A stretch of 64,000 nucleotides of DNA, taken from the NCBI RefSeq assembly GCF_009755725.1, contig NZ_CP046619.1, forward strand, positions 1,054,001 to 1,118,000, in the 5' to 3' direction. A model generated the notes under the pieces. The model did no database searches and had not been told where the DNA came from. It saw only the letters and a program-made list of their open reading frames with translations. A program made the position numbers and the translations under genes. This DNA comes from Diaminobutyricimonas sp. LJ205 (GTDB lineage: Bacteria > Actinomycetota > Actinomycetes > Actinomycetales > Microbacteriaceae). This document shows, one piece after another, positions 8,386-16,698 of the stretch. The stretch's first letter is position 1. The number at the start of each line of letters is the position of its first letter.

Positions 8386-8838
8386 ATGCGCCGAGTCGTC
8401 CTTGCTGTGGTGACCCTCGGCTACCTTGCATTCATCGGCTGGGTGACCCTGCGGGCGGAACCCTACGACGACACCTTCGACAGTTGGATCGACCTGGTCA
8501 TCGCCGCGTTCTCCGAGGATCAGCGCACCGCGTGGATCACCTTCGGAATGGTCGAATTCACCGCGAACATCTTCATGTTCGTCCCGGTCGGCGTGCTGCT
8601 CACCCTGCTTCTCGGCCGAAAGTGGTGGTGGGTCGCCGCGCTCGGGGGCTTCGCGTTGTCGCTGGCCATCGAACTCGTGCAGCTCGGCATCCCGAGCCGG
8701 GTGTCCGATCCCCGCGACGTGCTCTCGAACGGACTGGGAACCACGGTCGGCGCCATCGCCTGCTTCGTCGTGTGGGGCCTCGCGACTCGCGGACGTCCCA
8801 CCGTGGTCGGCCGCGAGGAGCGTGCATCCGCTCGCTAG
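8386..8838 (+). CDS. VanZ family membrane protein
   Basis: This 150-residue protein has about four membrane spans and the VanZ-like pattern: a conserved N-FMFVPVG motif after the first loop (TANIFMFVPVGVLLTLL), SLAIELVQLGIPSRVSDPRDVLSNGLG, and a final span. In enterococci VanZ lowers teicoplanin sensitivity, but most VanZ-like proteins have no known role, and no van cluster is present. It lies 21 bases after the NERD gene and 9 before the next hydrolase gene, all on the plus strand, so the three may be co-transcribed. Confidence 0.85.
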   Translation: MRRVVLAVVTLGYLAFIGWVTLRAEPYDDTFDSWIDLVIAAFSEDQRTAWITFGMVEFTANIFMFVPVGVLLTLLLGRKWWWVAALGGFALSLAIELVQLGIPSRVSDPRDVLSNGLGTTVGAIACFVVWGLATRGRPTVVGREERASAR

Positions 8839-8847
8839 GGTGAGCAC

Positions 8848-9747
8848 GTGACCGCGCGTGACGACGAGCAAGCCGGTACGCCGGTCGACGATGTCGTCCG
8901 GCGGGACGCGCTGTTGCCCGACCTCGACTGGAGCGCCCTCCCGGATGGCGTGGACCGCGTCAGCATCCCCGCGCCGAGCGGGTCGCTCGCCGCCCTTCAG
9001 GCCGGTGCGCCGGGTGCTCCGCCGGTGGTCCTGGTGCCTGGCGTCACCGGTTCAAAAGAGGACTTCGTGCTGATGCTGCCGCTGCTCTCGGCCGGCGGCG
9101 TGCGGGTCACCGCGTACGACATGGCCGGCCAGTACGAGTCCGCCGCGGCGGGACCGGCTGCCGGACGCACCTGGGATTACGACCTCTTCGTCGACGACCT
9201 CATCGCGGTGCTGGAAGCGGTGGGCGCACCGGCCCATGTGCTCGGGTACTCATTCGCCGGCACGATCACGCAGCTGGCGTTGGCGCGACGGCCCGACCTC
9301 TTCGCCAGCCTCACCCTGCTCACCTGCCCTCCGGATCCCGGCCGGGTCCTGCGCCGGGTGCGCTGGATCGGTCGGCTGTCAACGCTCGCCACCGACGCCC
9401 TCATCGCGCGGTTGATGGTGTGGGGGCTGCGCTCCAACGTGCTGCGCGCGCCCGCGGGCAGGCTCCGGCTTGTCACCCACCGGTTCGAATTCACCAGGCC
9501 GGACAGCATCGCCGCGGTGATGGGGTTGATGCAAAGAACCCCCGACGTGGAGGCCACGGTCGCGGCATCCGCGATTCCCAAACTGGTGGCCGTGGGGAAA
9601 CTGGACTTGTGGCCGCTTCGCCGGCATGCGGCGTTCGCGTCGCGCATCGGGGCGCGGCTCGCGGTGTACCGCACCGGGCACAGCCCGTGCGAGACGGCGC
9701 CGCATCAACTCTGCCGCGACCTGCTCGAGCTCTATGCCGAGGTGTGA
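8848..9747 (+). CDS. Alpha/beta hydrolase
   Basis: This 299-residue protein has the alpha/beta hydrolase fold. The oxyanion strand is VVLVPGVTGSKEDFVLM, the nucleophile elbow G-Y-S-F-A-G lies near 133-138 (Ser about 135), and a catalytic His is likely in TGHSPCE near 279. The substrate is unknown. GTG is used as start; no strong ribosome binding site precedes it, and the 9-base gap to the VanZ gene suggests translation coupled to that gene. The gene converges on a glycosyltransferase gene, with no clear terminator in the 20-base gap. Confidence 0.85.
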   Translation: MTARDDEQAGTPVDDVVRRDALLPDLDWSALPDGVDRVSIPAPSGSLAALQAGAPGAPPVVLVPGVTGSKEDFVLMLPLLSAGGVRVTAYDMAGQYESAAAGPAAGRTWDYDLFVDDLIAVLEAVGAPAHVLGYSFAGTITQLALARRPDLFASLTLLTCPPDPGRVLRRVRWIGRLSTLATDALIARLMVWGLRSNVLRAPAGRLRLVTHRFEFTRPDSIAAVMGLMQRTPDVEATVAASAIPKLVAVGKLDLWPLRRHAAFASRIGARLAVYRTGHSPCETAPHQLCRDLLELYAEV

Positions 9748-9767
9748 CGGCTCACCCGTTTGGGCCT

Positions 9768-10478
9768 TCAGCGGCTGCGGCGGCTCAGGCGCTCGCGCAC
9801 GTTCACCCAGATCGTCGGCGCCGCCCAGCCGATCCGCCGCAGCAGCGCGCCCGCCGACTCGAACGGTCGCGCCGACACCGGCATCACCAGGGTCTTCTCG
9901 TAGCGCACCCTCATGTCGGTGGTCAGCTGGAAGCTCATGTCGAGGTCGTCGTGGAACGCCCGGCGATCCCGGTGCACGCGATGTCGGATGCCTCGCCAGG
10001 TCTCTGCCCGCAGCGCACAGTTCGAAGCCCAGAACGGTGAATGACCGAGGAGGAGCCCCGTGAACCAGAAGTAGCCGCCGATGTAAATGTGCCGGCCGAG
10101 GGAGTTGGCGATCCGGCCGCCGTCGTAGAAGCTGCCCGGCCCGGTCACGACACTCGCGCCGGACTGCTCGAGCAGCGCGAGCACGCGTTCGATCCAGTCG
10201 GCGGGAGGGCGTGAGTCCGCGTCGAGCCGGGCGATCACGTCGCCGGTGGCGGCATCGAATCCGAGGGCGGTCGCGCGGGTGATCCCTCGGACCGGTTCGC
10301 TGAGCACTCGTGCGCCGGCGTTCCTGGCAACTGCGGCGGTGGCATCCGTCGACGCGTTGTCGACGACGATCACTTCGTCGGCCGGCCGGGTCTGTGCGCC
10401 GAGCGCTGCCAGGCACTTCTCGAGCAATTCGGCATCGTTGTACGCGGGAATGACGACGGACACCCGCGGCTCGCTCAT
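9768..10478 (-). CDS. Family 2 glycosyltransferase
   Basis: This 236-residue cytoplasmic GT-A glycosyltransferase starts with VSVVIPAYND, has EVIVVDNASTDAT for nucleotide binding, and the metal-binding DAD at 86-88 (ARLDADSRPP). It lacks the C-terminal membrane spans of polysaccharide synthases, so it may act with membrane lipids from the cytoplasmic side. Donor and acceptor are unknown. Its start overlaps the stop of the upstream SDR gene by 4 bases, so the two form a coupled pair. Confidence 0.9.
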   Translation of the reverse strand: MSEPRVSVVIPAYNDAELLEKCLAALGAQTRPADEVIVVDNASTDATAAVARNAGARVLSEPVRGITRATALGFDAATGDVIARLDADSRPPADWIERVLALLEQSGASVVTGPGSFYDGGRIANSLGRHIYIGGYFWFTGLLLGHSPFWASNCALRAETWRGIRHRVHRDRRAFHDDLDMSFQLTTDMRVRYEKTLVMPVSARPFESAGALLRRIGWAAPTIWVNVRERLSRRSR

Positions 10479-11230
10479 TCGTCGAGCGTTCCGACCGCGG
10501 CCCAGCGCGCCGGGATCACCCGGGTCGCGAACACCGCGAGCTTGTACCGGAACGACGGAACCGACAGCGCCCGGCCCTTTGCCGCGTCGCGCAGCGCGAC
10601 CCTGACCACCCGCTCGGCGGTCAGCCAGCCGACGCCGGGGATGGTGGCCGCTCGCACGCCCATCCGCCGGTGGAACTCGGTTCGCACGAGTCCGGGCGCG
10701 AGGGCGGTGACGGTCACCCCATGCCGCCGGTAGTGCAGGTTCGCCCAGCGGCTGAAGCTCAGCACCCAGGCCTTCGCGGCGCCATAGCTGCCCCTCGGGG
10801 TGAACCCCGCCACGCTCGCGACGTTGATGATGGTGCCCCGACCGCGCGGCAGCATCTGCGCGAGCGCGGCATGGCAGAGGCGCATCGGCGCGGTGACGAG
10901 CACGTCGAGCAGGCGCTGTTCGTCATCGACACGGCTGGCCTCGAAGGAGGCGCGCAGGCCGAAACCGGCGTTGTTCACGAGCAGGTCGACCGGACGCTCC
11001 CGCTGGCGCAGGCGCGCTTCGAGGTCGGCGAGCTCGTCATCCTCGGACAGGTCCGCGTCGATCACCTCGACATCGACGTGGAATCGCTCCGCGAGGGCAG
11101 CAGCGCTCTCGGCGAGGCGTTCCCGATCCCGGGCGACCAGAATCAGATCGTCGCCCCGCGCGGCGAGCTGCCGCGCGAACTCCGCCCCGATCCCGGAGGT
11201 CGCGCCCGTGATCAGGGCCAGGCTTGCCAT
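10475..11230 (-). CDS. SDR family NAD(P)-dependent oxidoreductase
   Basis: This 251-residue classical short-chain dehydrogenase of the DltE/YqjQ kind has TGATSGIG at 8-15, NNAGFG near 90, and the active-site pair in SYGAAK near 147-152. A conserved Ser lies upstream in INVASVAG. The C-terminus is extended and basic (VPSFRYKLAVFATRVIP), as in members linked to lipid or cell-envelope metabolism. It is coupled by a 4-base overlap to the downstream glycosyltransferase, which hints at a shared envelope role, but this is inference. It is divergent from the NTF2-like gene. Confidence 0.9.
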   Translation of the reverse strand: MASLALITGATSGIGAEFARQLAARGDDLILVARDRERLAESAAALAERFHVDVEVIDADLSEDDELADLEARLRQRERPVDLLVNNAGFGLRASFEASRVDDEQRLLDVLVTAPMRLCHAALAQMLPRGRGTIINVASVAGFTPRGSYGAAKAWVLSFSRWANLHYRRHGVTVTALAPGLVRTEFHRRMGVRAATIPGVGWLTAERVVRVALRDAAKGRALSVPSFRYKLAVFATRVIPARWAAVGTLDE

Positions 11231-11283
11231 GGGGCCAAAGTACCCGATTGCAGAGCATCCGGACGCGGGGTAGACCGGGCGCT

Positions 11284-11640
11284 ATGACCGACAGCACCGC
11301 AGTGAACGCGTGGATCGAGGGTTACCGCCGCGCGTGGGAGTCCAATACTCCGGATGACATCGGCAAGCTGTTCGCCGATGACGCGGAGTACCGCACCTCG
11401 CCAGGCGCCGAGGCGTGGAAGGGTCGCGACCAGATCATCGAGAAGTGGATCGAGAACAAGGACGATCCGGGCACGACGACCTTCTTCTGGTCGCCCGTCG
11501 CGATCGAGGGTGACACGGCGGTCATCGAAGCCGAGACCCGCTACGAGGGAGACACCGACTACTTCAACCTCTGGGTGATCCGCCTGGACGACTCGGGCCG
11601 GGCGATGGAGTTCACCGAGTGGTGGATGGAGAAGTCCTGA
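11284..11640 (+). CDS. NTF2-like (SnoaL-type) family protein
   Basis: This 118-residue protein has an NTF2-like cone fold: an N-terminal helix with WIEGYRRAWESNTPDDIGKLF, then ADDAEYRTSP, the GRDQIIEKW helix, and strands ending in FTEWWMEK. Such proteins can be small enzymes or ligand carriers, and nothing here assigns a ligand. The ATG at 11284 gives the usual N-terminus. It is divergent from the SDR gene and convergent with marP, so it is probably transcribed alone. Confidence 0.85.
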   Translation: MTDSTAVNAWIEGYRRAWESNTPDDIGKLFADDAEYRTSPGAEAWKGRDQIIEKWIENKDDPGTTTFFWSPVAIEGDTAVIEAETRYEGDTDYFNLWVIRLDDSGRAMEFTEWWMEKS

Positions 11641-11656
11641 TCGGGCAGCGCCTGAC

Positions 11657-12835
11657 TCAACCGCGAATGCAGCCGCCCGAGTCCACCGGCTCGGTCAACG
11701 CGGGAGCCTGGGCGATCACCGGGGCGACTTCTTCCATCGTCAGTGCGTAACCGACATCCGGCGTCGCTGCACTCTTCGCGAACACCACCCCGGCGATTGC
11801 TCCCTCTTCGGTGAGCAGCGGGCCGCCGGAGTTGCCCTGCTCGACCTTCGCGGCGAGCGTGTACACCGACCGTGGTGACTCGGACTCGCCGTAGATGTCC
11901 GGCATCGTGGCGGGGCCGACGCTGACCACCCCGGCCGGTTCGGAGTGGAACGGCCCGCCGAACGGGAATCCGCTGACCACAGCGGAAGCTCCTGCGGGGA
12001 GGGTGGGCACGAACGAGAGCGGCGAGGTGTCCAGCCCCTGGAAGAGCACGACGGCCAGATCCACGTTCGGATCGAAGTAGACGATGTCGCCGGAGCGCAC
12101 CTGACCGTCCGCGGTCTCCACCAACGGTTCGTCGACGCCGGCGACGACATGCGCGTTGGTCATGACCAGTTCCGGCCCGACCACGAAGCCGGTGCCAGTC
12201 TGGTTCTGACCGCAGGCGTATGCCGCGCCGGTGACGCGCACGACCGAACGGGCGGCCGTGGCGATGGCCGCGTTCCCGGTGTCGACCTCGGGCACCTCGG
12301 GGCTGGTTCCGATGGCTTCGCCGATGCGGGGGATGCCTTGGTTCAGCACCAGCGAGCGCAACTGGGCGACGAAGGTCTTCGCGGGCGGAGGCGTGAGGGA
12401 ATCGATCGTGCTGAGCACGCTCGACGAGGCGATCGCGGGAGTGAGGAACGGGATGCCGAGCACCGCAATGCTCGAGGCCACCGCCGCCATGGTCAGCGCT
12501 GAGACGACCAGGCCGACGGCTCCACCGAGGACCCGGTCGATCACGCGGATGGGTCCGCGGTCGACGCCCTTGCCGATCAGGCGCGCGACGGTGACCCCGA
12601 GGGTGTGCCCGATCAGGATCAGCAGCACTGCTGAGCCGATCACCGCGGCTGGGCGCCACTCGGGGGAGGGCACGATCGCGCCGACCAGCGGCATCACGAA
12701 GAAGGCCGCGATGGCGCCGGCGACAACGCCGAGGATCGCGCCCAGGCTGCGCAGGAAGCCGACCTGGATGCCGTACACGACGTAGCCGATGAGCAGCAGC
12801 ACAAGCAGCACGTCGAGGATGAGGCCTCCCGACAT
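11657..12835 (-). CDS. marP: MarP-type membrane serine protease (CvpA-like domain plus trypsin-like domain)
   Basis: This 392-residue protein joins an N-terminal CvpA-like region with four membrane spans (about 5-130) to an extracytoplasmic chymotrypsin-fold protease. The catalytic triad is visible: H229 in TNAHVVAG, D259 in NVDLAVV and S336 in GNSGGPL. C208 and C389 could form the stabilising disulfide known for mycobacterial MarP (Rv3671c), which supports survival in acid and oxidative stress. The ATG at 12835 is chosen over upstream codons because GAAGGGAG precedes it and the protein then begins with the first membrane span. It lies between a convergent NTF2-like gene and divergent rpsO. 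Confidence 0.9.
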   Translation of the reverse strand: MSGGLILDVLLVLLLIGYVVYGIQVGFLRSLGAILGVVAGAIAAFFVMPLVGAIVPSPEWRPAAVIGSAVLLILIGHTLGVTVARLIGKGVDRGPIRVIDRVLGGAVGLVVSALTMAAVASSIAVLGIPFLTPAIASSSVLSTIDSLTPPPAKTFVAQLRSLVLNQGIPRIGEAIGTSPEVPEVDTGNAAIATAARSVVRVTGAAYACGQNQTGTGFVVGPELVMTNAHVVAGVDEPLVETADGQVRSGDIVYFDPNVDLAVVLFQGLDTSPLSFVPTLPAGASAVVSGFPFGGPFHSEPAGVVSVGPATMPDIYGESESPRSVYTLAAKVEQGNSGGPLLTEEGAIAGVVFAKSAATPDVGYALTMEEVAPVIAQAPALTEPVDSGGCIRG

Positions 12836-12979
12836 CCGGAACTCCCTTCGGGTGGGTCCTTCGAGATTACGTGACCCGCGCTGCATGCATGCTTCCGATC
12901 CGCTTGGTCGCGGCTGAGCCGGCTCGCGTCGGCTCAGTCGCGACCTACTGGCTCAGACGCCGAGAAGGTGGATCGCTGG

Positions 12980-12985
12980 TAGACT
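12980..12985 (+). promoter_or_regulatory. Candidate extended -10 of rpsO
   Basis: TGGTAGACT contains an extended -10 (TG-N-TAGACT) 91 bases before the rpsO start. No good -35 is visible, as is common for extended -10 promoters. The roughly 85-base leader could host S15 autoregulation, as known in several bacteria. Confidence 0.45.
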
Positions 12986-13076
12986 CGTCCGGTTGCCGTT
13001 AGATCGGCCGCGGATAAAGAGAGCTCAAACATCAGGTTTCGGGCGCCGCGCAACGAGAGAAAAGGGGATCCCATAT

Positions 13077-13346
13077 ATGGCACTCGATGCAGATGTCAAG
13101 AAGGCGATCATCGAAGAGTACGCGACCCACCCCGGTGACACCGGATCCCCCGAGGTTCAGGTAGCAGTCCTGTCCCGTCGGATCAAGGACCTCACCGAAC
13201 ACCTCAAGGAGCACAAGCACGACCACCACTCGCGTCGTGGTCTGCTGCTGCTGGTTGGTCAGCGTCGTCGTCTGCTCGGCTACCTCCAGGATGTCGACAT
13301 CAACCGGTACCGCGCTCTGATCGAGCGCCTCGGCCTCCGTCGATAA
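13077..13346 (+). CDS. rpsO: 30S ribosomal protein S15
   Basis: This 89-residue protein has the exact family length. S15 binds 16S rRNA early in assembly of the small-subunit platform. The signature region is clear: [19 protein letters not shown] (about 18-36), then [29 protein letters not shown]. The ATG at 13077 has AAAAGGGGATC upstream. A strong intrinsic terminator follows at 13429. In many actinobacteria rpsO is next to pnp; here pnp lies about 10 kb downstream. Confidence 0.98.
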   Translation: MALDADVKKAIIEEYATHPGDTGSPEVQVAVLSRRIKDLTEHLKEHKHDHHSRRGLLLLVGQRRRLLGYLQDVDINRYRALIERLGLRR

Positions 13347-13428
13347 CCTCAGGTCGTACGTCAGGCGATCCCTCGCACGCTCCCTGAGCTTGTCGAAGGG
13401 TCTCCGTTGACACCGCGAACTTCTTGCG

Positions 13429-13460
13429 AACGGGCCGTCACCCTCGGGTGACGGCCCGTT
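13429..13460 (+). terminator. Intrinsic terminator after rpsO
   Basis: A 14-bp perfect stem AACGGGCCGTCACC with a CTCG loop, followed by TTTCGCTT, lies 83 bases after the rpsO stop. This is a typical GC-rich intrinsic terminator. Confidence 0.85.
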
Positions 13461-13483
13461 TCGCTTAACCTGGGGAGACGCCC

Positions 13484-13545
13484 GGCGCTAGTGTTGCGGC
13501 TTCGCGCCAGCGAATCATCGCTAGCGCGAAGCCGGGACTGTAGCG
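13484..13545. repeat. Nested inverted repeat, copy A
   Basis: The core hairpin at 13498-13533 pairs GGCTTCGCGCCAGCGA with TCGCTAGCGCGAAGCC across ATCA, with one mismatch. The flanking GGCGCTAGTGTT is shared with a second copy at 43228-43295. It has no coding capacity. A GCTGGTCGAGCTTGTCGAG element (next entry) follows immediately. Confidence 0.7.
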
Positions 13546-13546
13546 G

Positions 13547-13568
13547 GTCTCGACAAGCTCGACCAGCG
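13547..13568 (-). repeat. GCTGGTCGAGCTTGTCGAG intergenic repeat unit
   Basis: On the minus strand this reads GCTGGTCGAGCTTGTCGAG. The same unit or close variants occur at 13381-13404, 20013-20074, 25986-26007, 32596-32623 and 58826-58870, always outside or at the ends of genes. It looks like a REP-type dispersed element. Confidence 0.7.
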
Positions 13569-13574
13569 GGGGAG

Positions 13575-14684
13575 CTAGAACGGGTAGCGCAGGATCGCCG
13601 CGACCGGTGAGCCGTTCGGCACGTCCTCCGCCCGCAGCGCCCGCACCGAACCGCCGCCGCGCAGCACCCGAGCCGCGATCTCGTCGATCACGCCATACCC
13701 TTCGCCGCCGTCGTCGAGGTGCAGAGCACCGTCGTCATCGATCGAACCGGCCAACGCGGCATCCATGTCGAACACCAGTTCCTCGACCGCCGACGAGGTC
13801 GCCGCCCGTGCCACATGACCGAGGTCGCCGGTCGCCCGGTCTTTGCTGCGCTGCAGCTCGAACCGTTCGCCCCAGGCGGTGATCTCGTCGCGGTAGAGCT
13901 CATCGAGGATCGCGCGCGCCTTCTCGGTCAATTGCGGCAGCGTGAGCGACTCGGGGTTGACATCGATTCCGTGTTTGGTCAGCCGGGGGTAGCTGTTCAC
14001 CGCTCGATACGCGGGTGCGAGCTCGCGACTGGCGGCCAGGATCAGTGGCAGCGATGCCGCGCCGATCCGGTCCAGCACCGCGTCCTGCACGATCCGGCAG
14101 TAGCGCTGCTGCTCGGTCTTCTCACCGTTCGCGCCCAAGGCCCGCCCGCGCGGCAACTGGTCCTCGGCGGTGGTGTACTCGAGCACGCTGTGCAGGTCGG
14201 CCGGCAGCGTGAGATCGAGTTCGCGGGCCGTTTCCTGATCACCGGATACCCCGTACAGATGCGCGCCACCCTCGTTGATCGCCAGCACATACGCGCCCGG
14301 ATCGAACGCCACCGCGCGCAGCAGCACGCCGATGTCGAACCGATCATTGGTGCTCACCTGCGAAGGCGTCTCGGTAACGAACCGGTACGCCTCAAGCATC
14401 CCGGGCGCTGCGAACACGGCCAGCCCGCGAGCCTGTCGTGTCCAGAACTCGTCGTCGGAGTCGAGCGCCTCCAGCTGTCCGATCACCTTGCGACACTTGG
14501 CGACCGGCACCCCGCGCGCATCGAGCGCCCGCGCCGCCTCTGCCGTCGCCGATTTCAAGGCTATTCGGGCGACGTCGCTCTCTCTCGGCAACGGCGACGC
14601 CGGCAGGTAGATCGTCACACTCGCATCATCGCGATGATCGGTCAACCGCTGGAGATCGGACGGGCTGGGCAGGTTAGCAAGCAT
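13575..14684 (-). CDS. baeRF-type (bacterial eRF1-like) domain protein
   Basis: This 369-residue protein matches the bacterial archaeo-eukaryotic release-factor-like (baeRF) group: an N-terminal domain with VTIYLPASPLPRESDVARIALKSA, a central VYVLA-like domain (GAYVLAINEGGAHLYGVSG) and a C-terminal L7Ae-like part ending in RALRAEDVPNGSPVAAILRY. Members are predicted to act on ribosomes or tRNA, but experimental data are scarce. The ATG at 14684 is preferred over upstream codons because AAAGGAGCG precedes it. It stands alone, divergent from the kinase gene. Confidence 0.8.
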   Translation of the reverse strand: MLANLPSPSDLQRLTDHRDDASVTIYLPASPLPRESDVARIALKSATAEAARALDARGVPVAKCRKVIGQLEALDSDDEFWTRQARGLAVFAAPGMLEAYRFVTETPSQVSTNDRFDIGVLLRAVAFDPGAYVLAINEGGAHLYGVSGDQETARELDLTLPADLHSVLEYTTAEDQLPRGRALGANGEKTEQQRYCRIVQDAVLDRIGAASLPLILAASRELAPAYRAVNSYPRLTKHGIDVNPESLTLPQLTEKARAILDELYRDEITAWGERFELQRSKDRATGDLGHVARAATSSAVEELVFDMDAALAGSIDDDGALHLDDGGEGYGVIDEIAARVLRGGGSVRALRAEDVPNGSPVAAILRYPF

Positions 14685-14837
14685 TGAGCGCTCCTTTGTC
14701 GTAGCCAGTTCGTGGCAGCGACCCGTGGAGCACAAATCCATAGCGCCCGCGTCGGGTCGCTTCCCTGTACCGTACGCCGCGGGCCGAGACGGTGGAACCG
14801 TGGTTTGCAAACGTTAGGCAGACTGGGAGGTGTGACC

Positions 14838-15602
14838 GTGGGAATCGTGAAAGAGCGACCGGATGCCCCCGCCAGCTTCTTCGAAGCGGAAGCCGCAGGA
14901 CTCGCCTGGCTCGCCGCAGCGGGCGGTGCACGCGTCGTGCGAGTGATCGACGTGGCGCCAGGTCGGATCCAGCTGGAGCGGGTCGTCGAGGCCCGGCCGA
15001 CTCCCGCCGCGGCCCGCCGGTTCGGCGCCGACCTCGCCCGAACCCACAGCGCCGGAGCGGCCGGATTCGGATCACCGCCGGATGGCTGGGACGGCCCGCT
15101 GTTCATCGGCAGGCGTCCGATGCCGAAGACGGCCGAGTCCAGTTGGGGCCGGTTCTACGCCCGCGACCGGGTGCTGCCGTTCCTCGACATCGCGCTGCAG
15201 GTCCGCGGCGTGACCGCGGCGCAGGAACCCGACATCCGCGCCGCCTGCGATCTGATCGCAAGTGGCGCCTTCGACGATGACGAGCCGCCCGCCCGGCTGC
15301 ACGGCGACCTCTGGAACGGCAACGTGCTCTGGTCGGAGTCCGGCGCGGTGCTCATCGACCCGGCGGCGCACGGCGGCCATCGTGAGACCGATCTGGCGAT
15401 GCTGGCGCTGTTCGGTTGCCCGTTCCTGGATGAGGTGATCGCCGGCTACCAGTCGGTCGCACCGCTCAGGACCGGCTGGCGCGACCGGGTGCCGCTGCAC
15501 CAACTGCATCCGCTCGCCGTGCACGCGGCCGGGCATGGCGCGCACTACGGGCGCGCCCTGCACGAGGCCGCCCGAGCGGTCCTCGCAGTTGATCGCACAT
15601 AG
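14838..15602 (+). CDS. Fructosamine kinase family protein
   Basis: This kinase of about 254 residues (choline-kinase-like fold) probably phosphorylates glycated amines or proteins so that the sugar can be removed. The Brenner-type motif HGDLWNGNVLW lies near residue 156, followed by the metal-binding LIDPAAHGGHRETDLAML, both diagnostic of fructosamine-3-kinase relatives. An early EAEAAGLAWLAAAGGARV region is also typical. GTG at 14838 is chosen because GGGAGG ends 7 bases earlier; GTG at 14832 is too close to it. It lies 6 bases before the next gene, so the two are co-transcribed. Confidence 0.88.
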   Translation: MGIVKERPDAPASFFEAEAAGLAWLAAAGGARVVRVIDVAPGRIQLERVVEARPTPAAARRFGADLARTHSAGAAGFGSPPDGWDGPLFIGRRPMPKTAESSWGRFYARDRVLPFLDIALQVRGVTAAQEPDIRAACDLIASGAFDDDEPPARLHGDLWNGNVLWSESGAVLIDPAAHGGHRETDLAMLALFGCPFLDEVIAGYQSVAPLRTGWRDRVPLHQLHPLAVHAAGHGAHYGRALHEAARAVLAVDRT

Positions 15603-15608
15603 GCTCGA

Positions 15609-16658
15609 GTGGTGTCATCCTCCGTGCGCCTGTCTGTTCTTGACCTGATCCCCGTCCGCAGCAACCAGACCTCGGCCGATGCGGTCGCCGCCTCGATCGG
15701 TCTCGCGAAGCGCGCCGACGAACTCGGCTACACCCGGTACTGGGTGGCCGAGCATCACAACATGCCGTCGGTCGCCTCAACCAACCCCGCCGTGCTGATC
15801 GGCATCCTCGCCGCGAACACCGAGCGCATCCGGGTCGGCTCCGGGGGAGTGATGCTGCCGAACCACGCGCCGCTGGTGGTCGCCGAGCAATTCGGCATCC
15901 TCGAGGCCGCCTACCCAGGCCGCATCGACCTGGGCATCGGTCGCGCCCCGGGCAGCGACCCGGTGATCACCTCGCTGCTGCGGCAGACCGGCACCACGAG
16001 CGACGTCGACAGCTTCCCGAACCACATCACCGACATCCGTTCGCTGTTGCATCCGGATGGCGCGGGCCTGCGTCTCACCTCCGGCCAGCTGTACGAACTG
16101 CGGGCCACCCCGAACGCCGCGTCGTCACCGGAGATCTGGCTGCTCGGCTCCAGCGACTACTCCGCGCGGCTGGCCGCCGGACTCGGCCTGCCCTACGTGT
16201 TCGCCCACCACTTCTCGGGCGGCAGCACCACCGCAGCGCTTGAGCTGTACCGGCAGTCCTTCCAGGCCTCGGACACCCTCGCCGAGCCGCGCACCTTCCT
16301 CACCCTGAACGTCTCGGTCGCCGACACGGCCGACGAGGCGCTGGCGCTGGCGCTGCCGCAGTTGCAGCACATGGCGCGGCTGCGCACCGGGCAACCGCTG
16401 ACCGCCGTCGCGACCGTCGAGGAGGCCGCCGCCTACCAGCTGACTCCGGCGCAACAGCAGGTGGTTGACGGGATGCTGCAGTCCTGGGTGATCGGGGAAC
16501 CGAAGGCGGCCGCGACCCGCGTCCGCGAGCTCGCCGCAACGTTCGGCGTGGACGAAGTCATGGTCTCGCCGGCGGCGTCGGCGGCGGCATCCGCTGACCC
16601 GCGCACCTCACCGGGCCGCGATCGCTCGCTCGAGCTGCTGGCGGCCGAGCTCCTCTGA
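15609..16658 (+). CDS. LLM class flavin-dependent oxidoreductase (F420/FMN type)
   Basis: This 349-residue luciferase-like monooxygenase fold protein has the short-chain-alkane-type signature: LSVLDLIPVRSNQTSADAV at the start, YWVAEHHNMPSVAST near 40-54, IRVGSGGVMLPNHAPLVVAEQF near 78-98, and GRIDLGIGRAPGSDP near 103-117. These align with FMN- or F420-using members annotated by the MsnO8-like model. The substrate is unknown. It starts with GTG 6 bases after the kinase gene. An extra Ala-rich stretch near the C-terminus (SPAASAAASADPRTS) looks unstructured. Confidence 0.9.
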   Translation: MVSSSVRLSVLDLIPVRSNQTSADAVAASIGLAKRADELGYTRYWVAEHHNMPSVASTNPAVLIGILAANTERIRVGSGGVMLPNHAPLVVAEQFGILEAAYPGRIDLGIGRAPGSDPVITSLLRQTGTTSDVDSFPNHITDIRSLLHPDGAGLRLTSGQLYELRATPNAASSPEIWLLGSSDYSARLAAGLGLPYVFAHHFSGGSTTAALELYRQSFQASDTLAEPRTFLTLNVSVADTADEALALALPQLQHMARLRTGQPLTAVATVEEAAAYQLTPAQQQVVDGMLQSWVIGEPKAAATRVRELAATFGVDEVMVSPAASAAASADPRTSPGRDRSLELLAAELL

Positions 16659-16698
16659 GTTCACGAACCAACGAACTGCCGCACGAACGAACGAACGG

